A stretch of 64,000 bases of DNA from Alphaproteobacteria bacterium (lineage in GTDB: Bacteria; Pseudomonadota; Alphaproteobacteria; Rhodobacterales; Rhodobacteraceae), in contig JAUHWT010000008.1 in NCBI GenBank assembly GCA_030427145.1, positions 62,001 to 126,000 of the forward strand. The letters run 5' to 3'. A program made the position numbers and the translations under genes. Shown piece by piece: positions 33,173 through 41,515 of the stretch; positions within the stretch are counted from its first letter, which is position 1; the number at the start of each line of letters is the position of its first letter. The notes beneath the pieces are model-generated. The model saw only the letters and a list, made by a program, of their open reading frames with translations. It did no database searches and was not told where the DNA came from.

Positions 33173-34336
33173 ATGAAATTCAGATCCGCCTTCTGCCTGG
33201 CAGCTACGATTTCCACATTCGCCCTTGGCGCACATGCCGAGGAGGGCGTGACCGATTCGTCCGTCACCTTCGGCCAGGTTGCCGCGCTTGAGGGCCCGGC
33301 CGCAGCGCTTGGAACCGGAATGCGCCAGGGAATTCTCGCAGCATTCGAGGAAGCAAACGCTAATGGTGGCGTGCATGGCCGCCAGCTGGAACTGGAAAGC
33401 CGTGACGATGGTTACGAGCCCGACCGTTCGGTTGCCCATGTTGAGGCGATCATCGCGGACAACAACCACCTCGGCCTGATCGGTGCCGTGGGTACGCCCA
33501 CATCGAGCGCGACCCAGCCGGTGGCGACCGCAGCCGACATGCCGTTCATCGGTCCGTTCACCGGTGCGGGCTTCCTGCGCGATGCGAGCCACGGCAACAT
33601 CTATAACGTACGCGCGACCTATGCCGCTGAGACAGAGGCGTGGATCCAGCACCTGGTCGATGAGCAGGGCATGGAGAACATCGCCATTCTCTACCAGGAT
33701 GACGGTTTTGGCCGGGTTGGTCTGAGCGGTGTGACGGCGGCGCTTGAGAAGCGTGGCATGAGCCTGGTGGCCGAGGGCACCTACACGCGCAACACGGTTG
33801 CGGTAAAATCGGCCCTGCTCGACATCCGCAAGGCGAAGCCCGATGCGGTTGTGATGGTTGGCGCCTACAAGCCGATTGCGGAGTTCATCAAGCTGTCGCG
33901 CAAGATGAAGTTCGAGCCGACCTTCGTGAACATCTCCTTCGTGGGGTCGAAAGCCCTGGCGGGTGAACTGGGCGATGCCGGTGAGGACGTGATCATCAGC
34001 CAGGTGGTTCCGTTCCCGTGGGACGATTCGGTTCCGGTTGTGGCCGAGTACCAGGCAGCACTTAAGGCTGTTGATGCCGCCGCGGAGCCGGGCTTCGTGT
34101 CGCTCGAGGGATACATCGTTGGCCGTCTTGCCATCGAGGCACTGGAAGCTGCCGGCAAGGACGTGACGCGCGCGTCGTACCTCGAGGCGTTTGCCGGACT
34201 GCGTGACGTGGACATTTCCGGACTGGTTTTGTCCTACGGTCCCGGTGACAACCAGGGCATGGGTGAGGTGTTCCTCACACGCATTACGGCCGGTGGCGGC
34301 TTTGAGCCGATCTCAACCGGTGCAGGCAACTCCTGA
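33173..34336 (+). CDS. Branched-chain-type ABC solute-binding protein (Peripla_BP_6)
   Basis: 387-aa periplasmic binding protein. Signal peptide MKFRSAFCLAATISTFALGAHA (cleaved near 22). Two Rossmann-like lobes: VTFGQVAALEGPAAALGTGMRQGILAAFEEANANGGVHGR near 30-70, YQDDGFGRVGLSG near 178, and a second-lobe segment near 225-300. Family members bind amino acids, amides or aromatic acids. No permease or ATPase gene adjoins it. Instead a chemoreceptor gene follows after 78 bases, so this protein may deliver its ligand to that receptor. GGAG precedes the ATG. Confidence 0.88.
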   Translation: MKFRSAFCLAATISTFALGAHAEEGVTDSSVTFGQVAALEGPAAALGTGMRQGILAAFEEANANGGVHGRQLELESRDDGYEPDRSVAHVEAIIADNNHLGLIGAVGTPTSSATQPVATAADMPFIGPFTGAGFLRDASHGNIYNVRATYAAETEAWIQHLVDEQGMENIAILYQDDGFGRVGLSGVTAALEKRGMSLVAEGTYTRNTVAVKSALLDIRKAKPDAVVMVGAYKPIAEFIKLSRKMKFEPTFVNISFVGSKALAGELGDAGEDVIISQVVPFPWDDSVPVVAEYQAALKAVDAAAEPGFVSLEGYIVGRLAIEALEAAGKDVTRASYLEAFAGLRDVDISGLVLSYGPGDNQGMGEVFLTRITAGGGFEPISTGAGNS

Positions 34337-34344
34337 TAAATCCC

Positions 34345-34370
34345 GGGGGCGGCCCGAGTTGGCCGCCCCC
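34345..34370 (+). terminator. Strong hairpin between binding-protein and chemoreceptor genes
   Basis: GGGGGCGGCC (34345-34354) and GGCCGCCCCC (34361-34370) form a perfect 10-pair stem with a 6-base loop, nine bases after the stop. Without a T run it may be an attenuator or mRNA-stabilising structure that lowers receptor expression relative to the abundant binding protein. Confidence 0.6.
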
Positions 34371-34414
34371 GACGATTTGGAAGGCCAGGTGAATACCAAA
34401 ATTGGAATGGCAAA

Positions 34415-37186
34415 ATGTTCAGCAGTGTAAAAGCACGTATCCTGATGATTTTGATGGCGATGTCGGTCCTGTCCGGGGCGGCCATTGTGGTTGGACTGAT
34501 TGCCTTCAACTCCATACAGCAGCAGTTTGAAACGATTACCGCTGAGCGGGTGCCGGAAATTGCCAGCACGACCGAACTGATCGTGGACACGGGCGAGCTG
34601 ACCAGCCGTCTGATGCAGCTCAATCACTCCGCGGATGTTGAGCAGCTTGAGGTGAGTGAGGCCGCGGCAACCGCGCAGATGGAAACGGTGCGTCATGAGA
34701 TTGACGCCCTGTCCGGTGATGTAGGGCCGGAAATGTCGGAACTGCTGGCAAAAGTGGAAGCGGATATTGCCGCGCTGGGTGCGAAGCGCCGTGAGGAGTT
34801 TACGGCAGCGGCACGGCTTAATGACACCATGACCGAGTTGACACGCCTGGGCGCACTGGCCACCGAGCAGCTGGCGCCGCTGGTGGACGACGCGATTTTT
34901 GATCTTCAGATCGGCGGGACGGGTACCATCGAGTCAGTGGATTCGACATTGTCCAATTTGGTTGAGGAACAGTTCCAGGCGGTCTCGGAGATTTTGCAGA
35001 TCCGGGCCGAGATCAACCTTCTGGCCGGAGTTTCGCTGTCGCGGTCGGTGATCCGTGACGCGGGGAGTATTGCGATCCTGACGGATATTGGCACGTCCTC
35101 CTCCGAGGCTCTGATGGCGCTGTTGCCGAACCTTGAGGGGGTTGAGCTGCTCGAGTCCTATTTGCCGGAGATCCGGGAGGTGGCCGAATTTTATCAGGGC
35201 GTGTTCGCGACCGAGCGGCAGACGGGCGCGGAGATGCGCAACGAGTATCTGGCGCGCCGGCAGCAGGCTGACACGGTTCTGTCAGGTGCGATTGACGACC
35301 TGGTGTTTGATCTGACGATTGGCGCGGCCGACGCGGCGGAGCAGAATGGTGTGGCGATCCAGGATCTGCTGGACGTGCAGGTGAACAGCATTCGTGAGAT
35401 GTTGGTTCTGGATTCCGCGTTCCAGGAATTTATCGCTTCGGCTATTGCAGCTACGATTCATGATAACAATGAGGCGCTGGACCGGGCGCAGGGTCAGCTG
35501 GATATGGCACGCCAGCGGCTTGAGCAGTCGCTGAAGACCGATGATGTCGTGGTGCGGGAAACCGCCGGTTTTTTGATGGCAGTAGCCGATCCGGAAACAG
35601 GGGTCGTGGCCCAGAAGAAAGCCGTGGTGCAGGCTGAGATCGACGGCATCGAAATCAGCAGTGCCGCGATTGAGAATGTGCACATGGTTGCGCATCAGGC
35701 TAGTGCCCTTGGGCTTGCGGCTCTGGACCGGGTGCGTCAGTCGGGTGATGAGCTGTCCGGTGAGATGACGGCGGCGAAGTCGACGATGTTTGCGATCACC
35801 GGTGTTACGCTGGCCGTTCTGGTGGGTGCGGTGTTCCTGACCCAGAGAATTCTGATCGCGCCGCTGTCGCGCCTGACCGGGGCAACGGAACGCCTGGCGA
35901 CCGGTGACATGTCCGAGATTGAGGGCGTGGACACGCGGGACAACGAACTTGGTCGGATGGGTCGTGCGCTCTCGGTGTTCCGGGAAAACTCCCTGAAGGT
36001 TGAGGAGCTCAATGAGAAAACCAAGGCCCGGGAGGCCGAGGAGAAGCGCAACCGCCAGGCCATGTTCCGGATGCTGTCCCAGGAGATCGGGTCGGTCGTC
36101 ACGGCGGCGTCGGCCGGGGATTTCTCGAAACGTGTTGAGAAGGAGTTCGAGGATCCCGAGATTGCCAAGCTTGGTACCGATCTGAACAGTCTGATGGACG
36201 TGACCGAAGAGGGCCTCAACGAGACGCGCGCTGCGCTGAAGGCGATGTCCGAGGCGGATCTGACCCACAGGATGCCGTCGCATTTCCGTGGTGTGTTTGG
36301 TGATCTGGCCCATGACGTGAACAGCACACTGTCGCACCTGTCCAGCCTTATTGGCAACATGCGCGATGCGGCGGCGATGACGTCGGAGAGTGCCGCGAAA
36401 CTCAGCGACGGGGCTGAGCAGCTCGCCACCCGGGCCGAACATCAGGCGGCGACGCTGGAGGAAACCGCGGCTGCGATGACCGAGATGTCGGAATCGGTGA
36501 AATCCAGTTCCGGGTCGCTGAGCGATGCTGAAACGCTTTCGGGCGAGGTTGCCCAGAAAACCGCGAGCGGAAGCTCGGCAGCTGCAATAGCGGTGGAGAA
36601 CGTGCAGCAGATCAAGGAAAGCTCAAACAAGATCCACGAGATCATTTCGGTTATCGAGAACATTTCCTTCCAGACGAACCTTCTGGCGCTCAATGCCGCC
36701 GTGGAGGCCGCGCGGGCCGGGGAGGCCGGCAAGGGCTTTGCGGTTGTGGCATCCGAGGTACGGGGGCTTGCGCAGCGGTCAAACGAGGCGGCGCGGGAGA
36801 TTTCCGATCTGATCCGCGAGAGCACGGAGCGTGTCGAAACCGGTGTGCGCAGTGTGGAGGCGGCCCGTACGTCCTTCCAGGAAATCGACAGTTCCGTACG
36901 TCCGGTGATCGAGCTTCTGTCGCAAATTGCGGAAGCCGGGCGCGAACAGGCCATCGGTATCAGCGAGGTTGCGACGGCCGTGAGCACCATGGACACCATG
37001 ACCCAGGAGAACGCCCGGATGGCGGAGATGTCGACCTCCATGGCGGGTGGGCTGCTCGGACAGATCCGGTCGCTCTCGGAAATGGCGGCGGCGTTCCGCG
37101 TGGCCGAGTCCGGGCCGGTTTTGGAGGCCGTGGACGATCAGGACGGATTCGACGGGGGTGATTTCTCCGAGGAGTATGCCGCCTGA
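34415..37186 (+). CDS. Methyl-accepting chemotaxis protein with large periplasmic domain
   Basis: 923-aa chemoreceptor. TM1 at about 9-30, then an unusually long periplasmic part (about 31-450), TM2 at about 453-475 (MFAITGVTLAVLVGAVFL), a HAMP domain (about 476-530) and a second HAMP-like stretch (SEADLTHRMPSHFRGVFGDL, near 610). The signalling hairpin tip reads ENISFQTNLLALNAAVEAAR near 748-767, followed by GKGFAVVASEVRGLAQRS. No CheR-docking pentapeptide is seen at the C-terminus. The long sensor and the upstream binding-protein gene suggest sensing through a loaded binding protein. Confidence 0.92.
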   Translation: MFSSVKARILMILMAMSVLSGAAIVVGLIAFNSIQQQFETITAERVPEIASTTELIVDTGELTSRLMQLNHSADVEQLEVSEAAATAQMETVRHEIDALSGDVGPEMSELLAKVEADIAALGAKRREEFTAAARLNDTMTELTRLGALATEQLAPLVDDAIFDLQIGGTGTIESVDSTLSNLVEEQFQAVSEILQIRAEINLLAGVSLSRSVIRDAGSIAILTDIGTSSSEALMALLPNLEGVELLESYLPEIREVAEFYQGVFATERQTGAEMRNEYLARRQQADTVLSGAIDDLVFDLTIGAADAAEQNGVAIQDLLDVQVNSIREMLVLDSAFQEFIASAIAATIHDNNEALDRAQGQLDMARQRLEQSLKTDDVVVRETAGFLMAVADPETGVVAQKKAVVQAEIDGIEISSAAIENVHMVAHQASALGLAALDRVRQSGDELSGEMTAAKSTMFAITGVTLAVLVGAVFLTQRILIAPLSRLTGATERLATGDMSEIEGVDTRDNELGRMGRALSVFRENSLKVEELNEKTKAREAEEKRNRQAMFRMLSQEIGSVVTAASAGDFSKRVEKEFEDPEIAKLGTDLNSLMDVTEEGLNETRAALKAMSEADLTHRMPSHFRGVFGDLAHDVNSTLSHLSSLIGNMRDAAAMTSESAAKLSDGAEQLATRAEHQAATLEETAAAMTEMSESVKSSSGSLSDAETLSGEVAQKTASGSSAAAIAVENVQQIKESSNKIHEIISVIENISFQTNLLALNAAVEAARAGEAGKGFAVVASEVRGLAQRSNEAAREISDLIRESTERVETGVRSVEAARTSFQEIDSSVRPVIELLSQIAEAGREQAIGISEVATAVSTMDTMTQENARMAEMSTSMAGGLLGQIRSLSEMAAAFRVAESGPVLEAVDDQDGFDGGDFSEEYAA

Positions 37187-37739
37187 GGCAGCTGATCCTG
37201 TCTCACGATGATATCAGCCCTTCCCCCAGGTCGGTTTACCAGGACACGGGGAAAGGCGGTCGGAATTGACCCTGACGGCGGCAGCCTGGACCGTGTGTCC
37301 CCGGCTGCCGCTTTGGCATGAAAATGTGCAACTCTTCGCGTCAGACGGGATCGCTTTAAGCTGAAAAATCGTCTTACGCGGGTCCGATGGGTGTTAATGC
37401 CCGGGCGATTCCGGGCTGTTTGGCGGTGTTCCGGCTGTTCAAATTCTGTTTGCTTGCCACGGTATTGGGCGGCACGGAAACTTCTGTCTAAATTTTGGGC
37501 AATTGCGATCAGGTCAGCAATTAATTGCCGGCCTTAGATTGTCAAATCCCCGTTATTGCACAAACGATAAGCGGACTTTCGGGACGGGATTCCCGGAAGG
37601 GGTGTGTGACGTCCGACAGAACGGCAATTCGAACCGGCCGCCACACTGATGCAACGCGAAGTTGCGGAGACCTGGGTAGGGTAGAACACGGGCGGAGGCA
37701 AGTGTTCCCGGATCCGGCGTGTTCCGCGAGGAGAACCAG
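37187..37739. other. 553-base intergenic region upstream of urtA
   Basis: No gene seen. Contents: a hairpin after the chemoreceptor (37278-37314), a relatively AT-rich stretch at 37320-37560 likely to hold the urt promoter, and near the urtA start several small hairpins, CGGGA-N6-TCCCG around 37581, GCAACGCGAAGTTGC (37651-37665) and GAACAC-N12-GTGTTC (37684-37707). The urtA ribosome site GAGGAG is at 37728. Confidence 0.55.
37278..37314 (+). terminator. Terminator-like hairpin after the chemoreceptor gene
   Basis: GCGGCAGCC (37278-37286) pairs perfectly with GGCTGCCGC (37303-37311) and is followed by TTT. It lies about 90 bases after the chemoreceptor stop and closes that unit before urtA. 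Confidence 0.6.
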
Positions 37740-39026
37740 ATGAAAGCCCTGAAAACAACGCTGATGGCAGGCACAGCCCTTGCCGCAATGTCCGTGGCCG
37801 CGCAGGCCCAGGACGTTGCCTGCCCGATCAAGGTTGGCGTACTGCATTCGCTGTCGGGTACGATGGCAATTTCCGAGACGACACTCAAGGACACCATGCT
37901 GATGCTGGTTGACCAGCAGAACGAGAAGGGTGGCGTGCTTGGCTGTGAACTGGAAGCCGTGGTGGTTGACCCGGCCTCTGACTGGCCGCTGTTTGCAGAG
38001 AAGGCCCGTGAGCTTCTGACCGTGTCCGAGGTTGACGTTATTTTCGGCAACTGGACCTCCGTGTCGCGCAAGTCGGTTCTGCCGGTGATCGAGGAACTGA
38101 ACGGTCTCCTGTTCTATCCAGTGCAGTATGAGGGCGAGGAAAGCTCCAAGAACGTCTTCTACACCGGTGCCGCGCCGAACCAGCAGGCCATTCCGGCCAC
38201 GGATTACTTCCTGGAAGAGCTTGGCGTTGAGAAATTTGCGCTGCTCGGCACGGACTACGTTTATCCGCGCACCACAAACAACATTCTGGAAAGCTATCTG
38301 CAGTCAAAGGGCATCGCGGCTGAAGACATCTTCGTCAACTATACTCCGTTTGGTCATTCCGACTGGTCGCGCATTGTGGCCGATGTGGTCGCGCTCGGCT
38401 CCGACGGTAAGAAGGTCGGTGTGATTTCGACCATTAACGGCGACGCGAATATCGGTTTCTACAAGGAACTTGCGGCTGCGGGCATTTCCGCGGACGATAT
38501 TCCGGTGGTTGCCTTCTCGGTTGGTGAGGAGGAGCTTACCGGTCTCGACACCTCCGACCTCGTAGGGCACCTGGCCGCATGGAACTACTTCCAGTCCGCC
38601 GATTCCGACATCAATGAGGAATGGGTGACCTCCTGGAAGGAGCGCATGGGTGACGAGCGGGTGACGAACGATCCGATGGAAGCCCATTATATCGGTTTCA
38701 ACATGTGGGTGAACGCGGTTGAGTCTGCCGGCACCACGGATGTAGATGCGGTGCGTGAGGCCATGTACGGCCAGGAGTTCCCGAACCTGACCGGTGGAAC
38801 GGCCGTTATGGGTGTGAACCATCACCTGGCCAAACCGGTTCTGATCGGTGAGATCACCGAGGATGGTCAGTTCGATATTGTCAGCGAAACCGATCCGGTT
38901 CCGGGTGACGCATGGACCGACTTCCTGCCCGCCTCCGCGGTCCTGAAGTCCGACTGGAAGGATCTCGGCTGCGGTATGTACAACACCGAGACCGAAACCT
39001 GCGTTCAGATCAAATCCAACTACTGA
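37740..39026 (+). CDS. urtA: UrtA, urea-binding protein
   Basis: 428 aa. Signal peptide MKALKTTLMAGTALAAMSVAAQA. The mature sequence is the standard UrtA type: IKVGVLHSLSGTMAISETTLKD near 38-59, VIFGNWTSVSRKSVLPVIEE near 103, LLFYPVQYEGEESSKNVFYTGAAPNQQ near 126-152 and NGDANIGFYKEL near 238. It binds urea (or short amides) in the periplasm for the UrtBCDE importer. Start at 37740 has GAGGAGA upstream. First gene of the operon, with a long leader. Confidence 0.95.
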   Translation: MKALKTTLMAGTALAAMSVAAQAQDVACPIKVGVLHSLSGTMAISETTLKDTMLMLVDQQNEKGGVLGCELEAVVVDPASDWPLFAEKARELLTVSEVDVIFGNWTSVSRKSVLPVIEELNGLLFYPVQYEGEESSKNVFYTGAAPNQQAIPATDYFLEELGVEKFALLGTDYVYPRTTNNILESYLQSKGIAAEDIFVNYTPFGHSDWSRIVADVVALGSDGKKVGVISTINGDANIGFYKELAAAGISADDIPVVAFSVGEEELTGLDTSDLVGHLAAWNYFQSADSDINEEWVTSWKERMGDERVTNDPMEAHYIGFNMWVNAVESAGTTDVDAVREAMYGQEFPNLTGGTAVMGVNHHLAKPVLIGEITEDGQFDIVSETDPVPGDAWTDFLPASAVLKSDWKDLGCGMYNTETETCVQIKSNY

Positions 39027-39082
39027 CCGTCAAATGACCAGTCCGGGGGCGTGCCCCCGGACCCAACAGGGTGATGTTGTTC

Positions 39083-41035
39083 ATGTTGCGTGTGCTGTTT
39101 TTCGCTTTGCTGATGTCTCTGGCCAGTGTTTCGGCCCATGCGCAGCAGGACAACATTCAGGATATTCTCCAGGAGCAGTCCGAACTGATCCTGGAGAGTT
39201 CCCGAAGAACAATCGGGCCGGCCATTGACGCCATCGCGGGCAGCGGGTTGCCACAGACGCAGAGCGTTCTGGAAACCTGGCAGGCGCGCGATATGTGGAT
39301 GCGCGAATCCGACGGTCTGTTTTTCAGGGCCGAGGAGGGGGACGACGGCTACGTCCTGTATGATTTTGACACCGGCGAAGCCGTAGGTGTCGCGGAGAAA
39401 TCCGAACTCGACCAGATGAGGCCCAATAGTGGAATCCGGGCGCTTATCGCGACGGCTCTGGTAAGTTTTCAGCTTTCCGATCCCAATGAGGACAACCGGC
39501 GCGCGGCGCTGACCTCGATCGAGCGAAATCCAAATGAGGACGCGCTGGCCCCACTGCGGGCGTCGATCGCGGATGAACCCTCGCCGGAGATCAAGGCCCG
39601 CAAGGAGCGCGTGGAGCGGCTTCTGACGATGGCCTATGACGCGGACGAGGCCGCGCGGATTGAGGCGATTGAGGGCATGTCGGGCGATACCGGCCAGGAC
39701 GTGCGCGCCACGCTAAACCCGATGCTTACCTCCCGGGTGCGGGTGTTTGAAGGTTCGGTGCCGGAGAATTTGAACGTCAAAAGCGAACTGACGCCAGGGA
39801 GCGACGAACTGCCCCGGGCGGAGGCCTACGGGCTTCTGGTTTCGGCCGGGACAGCGCCGCCACTGCTGAGCAGCGACGGTCTTCGTGACATTCTGGCGGC
39901 CAATATCGTGGATGGCCGTGTTGGTGGTGTCGCGGTCGCGAAACTGAATGATGAGGCGGCGCGGCGCGAGGCGTACGCGGCTCTTGTCGAGGAGGGTCTT
40001 GCTGAACCGGCTGTCACTGAGGAGGAGATCGACACCTGGCTCGATGGTGCGACTTTTGCGGAAATCTACAATGAGCCGTCGTCTGCGGTGACCGATGCGG
40101 CCGAGAAGGCTCTGCGGGGGATTACTACGAAAGTCGGTTTCAACCAGGCGCTTGACCTGACGCTTGATGCCCTGTCGCTTGCGTCGATTTACTTTCTGGC
40201 CGCTATTGGTCTGGCCATTACTTTCGGCGTGATGGGCGTGATCAACATGGCCCATGGCGAGTTCATTATGATGGGCGCCTATACCGGCTACGTGGTGCAG
40301 CAGGTGATCCCGAACCATACCGCGTCGATCCTTGTGGCGATCCCGCTGGCCTTTGCCGTGACGTTTGCGGCCGGGGTGGCGATGGAGCGGCTGGTGATCC
40401 GGTGGCTCTATAACCGACCGTTGGAGACGCTGCTGGCGACATTCGGAATTTCGATTGCCCTGCAGCAGATTGCGAAGAACGTGTTTGGCACCCAGGCGCG
40501 GCCGCTGACCTCGCCGGGCTGGCTCGACGGGTCGCTGGTGATCAATGACATCGTATCGATCAGTTACATTCGGATTGCGATTTTCGTGCTGGCGCTGATT
40601 TTCCTCTGTGTTTTCCTCTTTATTATGAAGCGCACGCGGCTTGGGCTTGAGACGCGGGCGGTTACGCAGAACCCGCGTATGGCATCGAGCATGGGGATCA
40701 ACCCCGGTCGCGTGAACATGCTGACCTTCGGGCTGGGGTCGGGGATTGCGGGGATTGCCGGGGTGGCCATTGGGTTGTTTGCTAAGGTCACATCGGAGCT
40801 GGGATCGGAATATATCGTGCAGAGCTTCATGACCGTGGTTGTGGGTGGTGTCGGCAACATCTGGGGCGCGCTGGCCGGGGCCACGATGATCGGGTTCCTG
40901 CAGAAGGGGATTGAATGGCTGAACCCGTCGAACACGCTGGCGGCCCAGACCTACATGATCATCTTCATCATCATCTTCATCCAGTTTCGGCCGCGCGGCA
41001 TTGTCGCGCTCAAGGGCCGGGCGGCGGGAGACTGA
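39083..41035 (+). CDS. urtB: UrtB, urea ABC permease with N-terminal extracytoplasmic domain
   Basis: 650 aa. Signal sequence (MLRVLFFALLMSLASVSAHAQ) followed by a soluble helical domain to about residue 350, typical of UrtB and absent from LivH. The permease part has about eight membrane segments, with MGVINMAHGEFIMMGAYTGY near 390-409 and RTRLGLETRAVTQNPRMASSMGI near 517. LivH-like permease subunit of the urea importer. ATG 39083 is preferred over GTG 39071/ATG 39074 because AGGG (39068) is well spaced and the signal peptide starts there. Confidence 0.94.
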   Translation: MLRVLFFALLMSLASVSAHAQQDNIQDILQEQSELILESSRRTIGPAIDAIAGSGLPQTQSVLETWQARDMWMRESDGLFFRAEEGDDGYVLYDFDTGEAVGVAEKSELDQMRPNSGIRALIATALVSFQLSDPNEDNRRAALTSIERNPNEDALAPLRASIADEPSPEIKARKERVERLLTMAYDADEAARIEAIEGMSGDTGQDVRATLNPMLTSRVRVFEGSVPENLNVKSELTPGSDELPRAEAYGLLVSAGTAPPLLSSDGLRDILAANIVDGRVGGVAVAKLNDEAARREAYAALVEEGLAEPAVTEEEIDTWLDGATFAEIYNEPSSAVTDAAEKALRGITTKVGFNQALDLTLDALSLASIYFLAAIGLAITFGVMGVINMAHGEFIMMGAYTGYVVQQVIPNHTASILVAIPLAFAVTFAAGVAMERLVIRWLYNRPLETLLATFGISIALQQIAKNVFGTQARPLTSPGWLDGSLVINDIVSISYIRIAIFVLALIFLCVFLFIMKRTRLGLETRAVTQNPRMASSMGINPGRVNMLTFGLGSGIAGIAGVAIGLFAKVTSELGSEYIVQSFMTVVVGGVGNIWGALAGATMIGFLQKGIEWLNPSNTLAAQTYMIIFIIIFIQFRPRGIVALKGRAAGD

Positions 41036-41038
41036 GGC

Positions 41039-41515
41039 ATGGAGATCCGTATCCTGCCCGATCCAACGCCCGAGTTGGAGGCGCTCGTGGAGACGCATGT
41101 CGCCTTTTGCGACGGGTCCGCACCGGCCGACAGTTGCCATCGCCTGCCGGTATCGGAGCTGTTTGCGCCCGACATAACCGTCTGGGGGGCGTATGAGGAT
41201 GGTGCCCTTGTGAGCATGGGTGCGCTGAAGCGGCTCTCGGCCACGGAGGGTGAGGTCAAGTCGATGCATACCCTGGCCGCTGGCCGTGGCCGTGGCGCGG
41301 GGCGGGCCATCCTGGGCACCATTGTTGCGGCGGCGCGCGAGGCTGGGCTGACCTCCCTGTCGCTCGAGACCGGCGTGCATGACCAGTTTGGCGCCGCGGT
41401 GGGGCTTTACCGGTCTTTCGGGTTTGTCGACTGCCCGCCGTTTGGAAGCTACCGTCACGACCCGCACAGCCGGTTCCTGACCCTTGATCTGACGACAGCG
41501 GAGGTTCCCGCATGA
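41039..41515 (+). CDS. GNAT family N-acetyltransferase inside the urt operon
   Basis: 158-aa acetyltransferase. The acetyl-CoA binding loop reads LAAGRGRGAGRAIL near 80-93, followed by LSLETGVHDQFGAAVGLYRSFGF near 108-130, the usual GNAT C-terminal pattern. It starts 3 bases after the urtB stop, and its stop overlaps the urtC start (ATGA), so it is fully embedded in the operon and cotranslated. Substrate unknown; a small metabolite or protein amine. GNAT genes are not part of the core urt set. Confidence 0.88.
   Translation: MEIRILPDPTPELEALVETHVAFCDGSAPADSCHRLPVSELFAPDITVWGAYEDGALVSMGALKRLSATEGEVKSMHTLAAGRGRGAGRAILGTIVAAAREAGLTSLSLETGVHDQFGAAVGLYRSFGFVDCPPFGSYRHDPHSRFLTLDLTTAEVPA

Noticed and set aside
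37311-37332. Sigma-54 promoter (TTGGCATG...TGTGCA) upstream of urtA
   Set aside because: The GG to GC spacing is one base too long for a -24/-12 element.
37572-37600. Guanidine-II (mini-ykkC) riboswitch hairpin
   Set aside because: The CGGGA/TCCCG hairpin has loop CGGGAT, not ACGR, and no second matching hairpin is seen.
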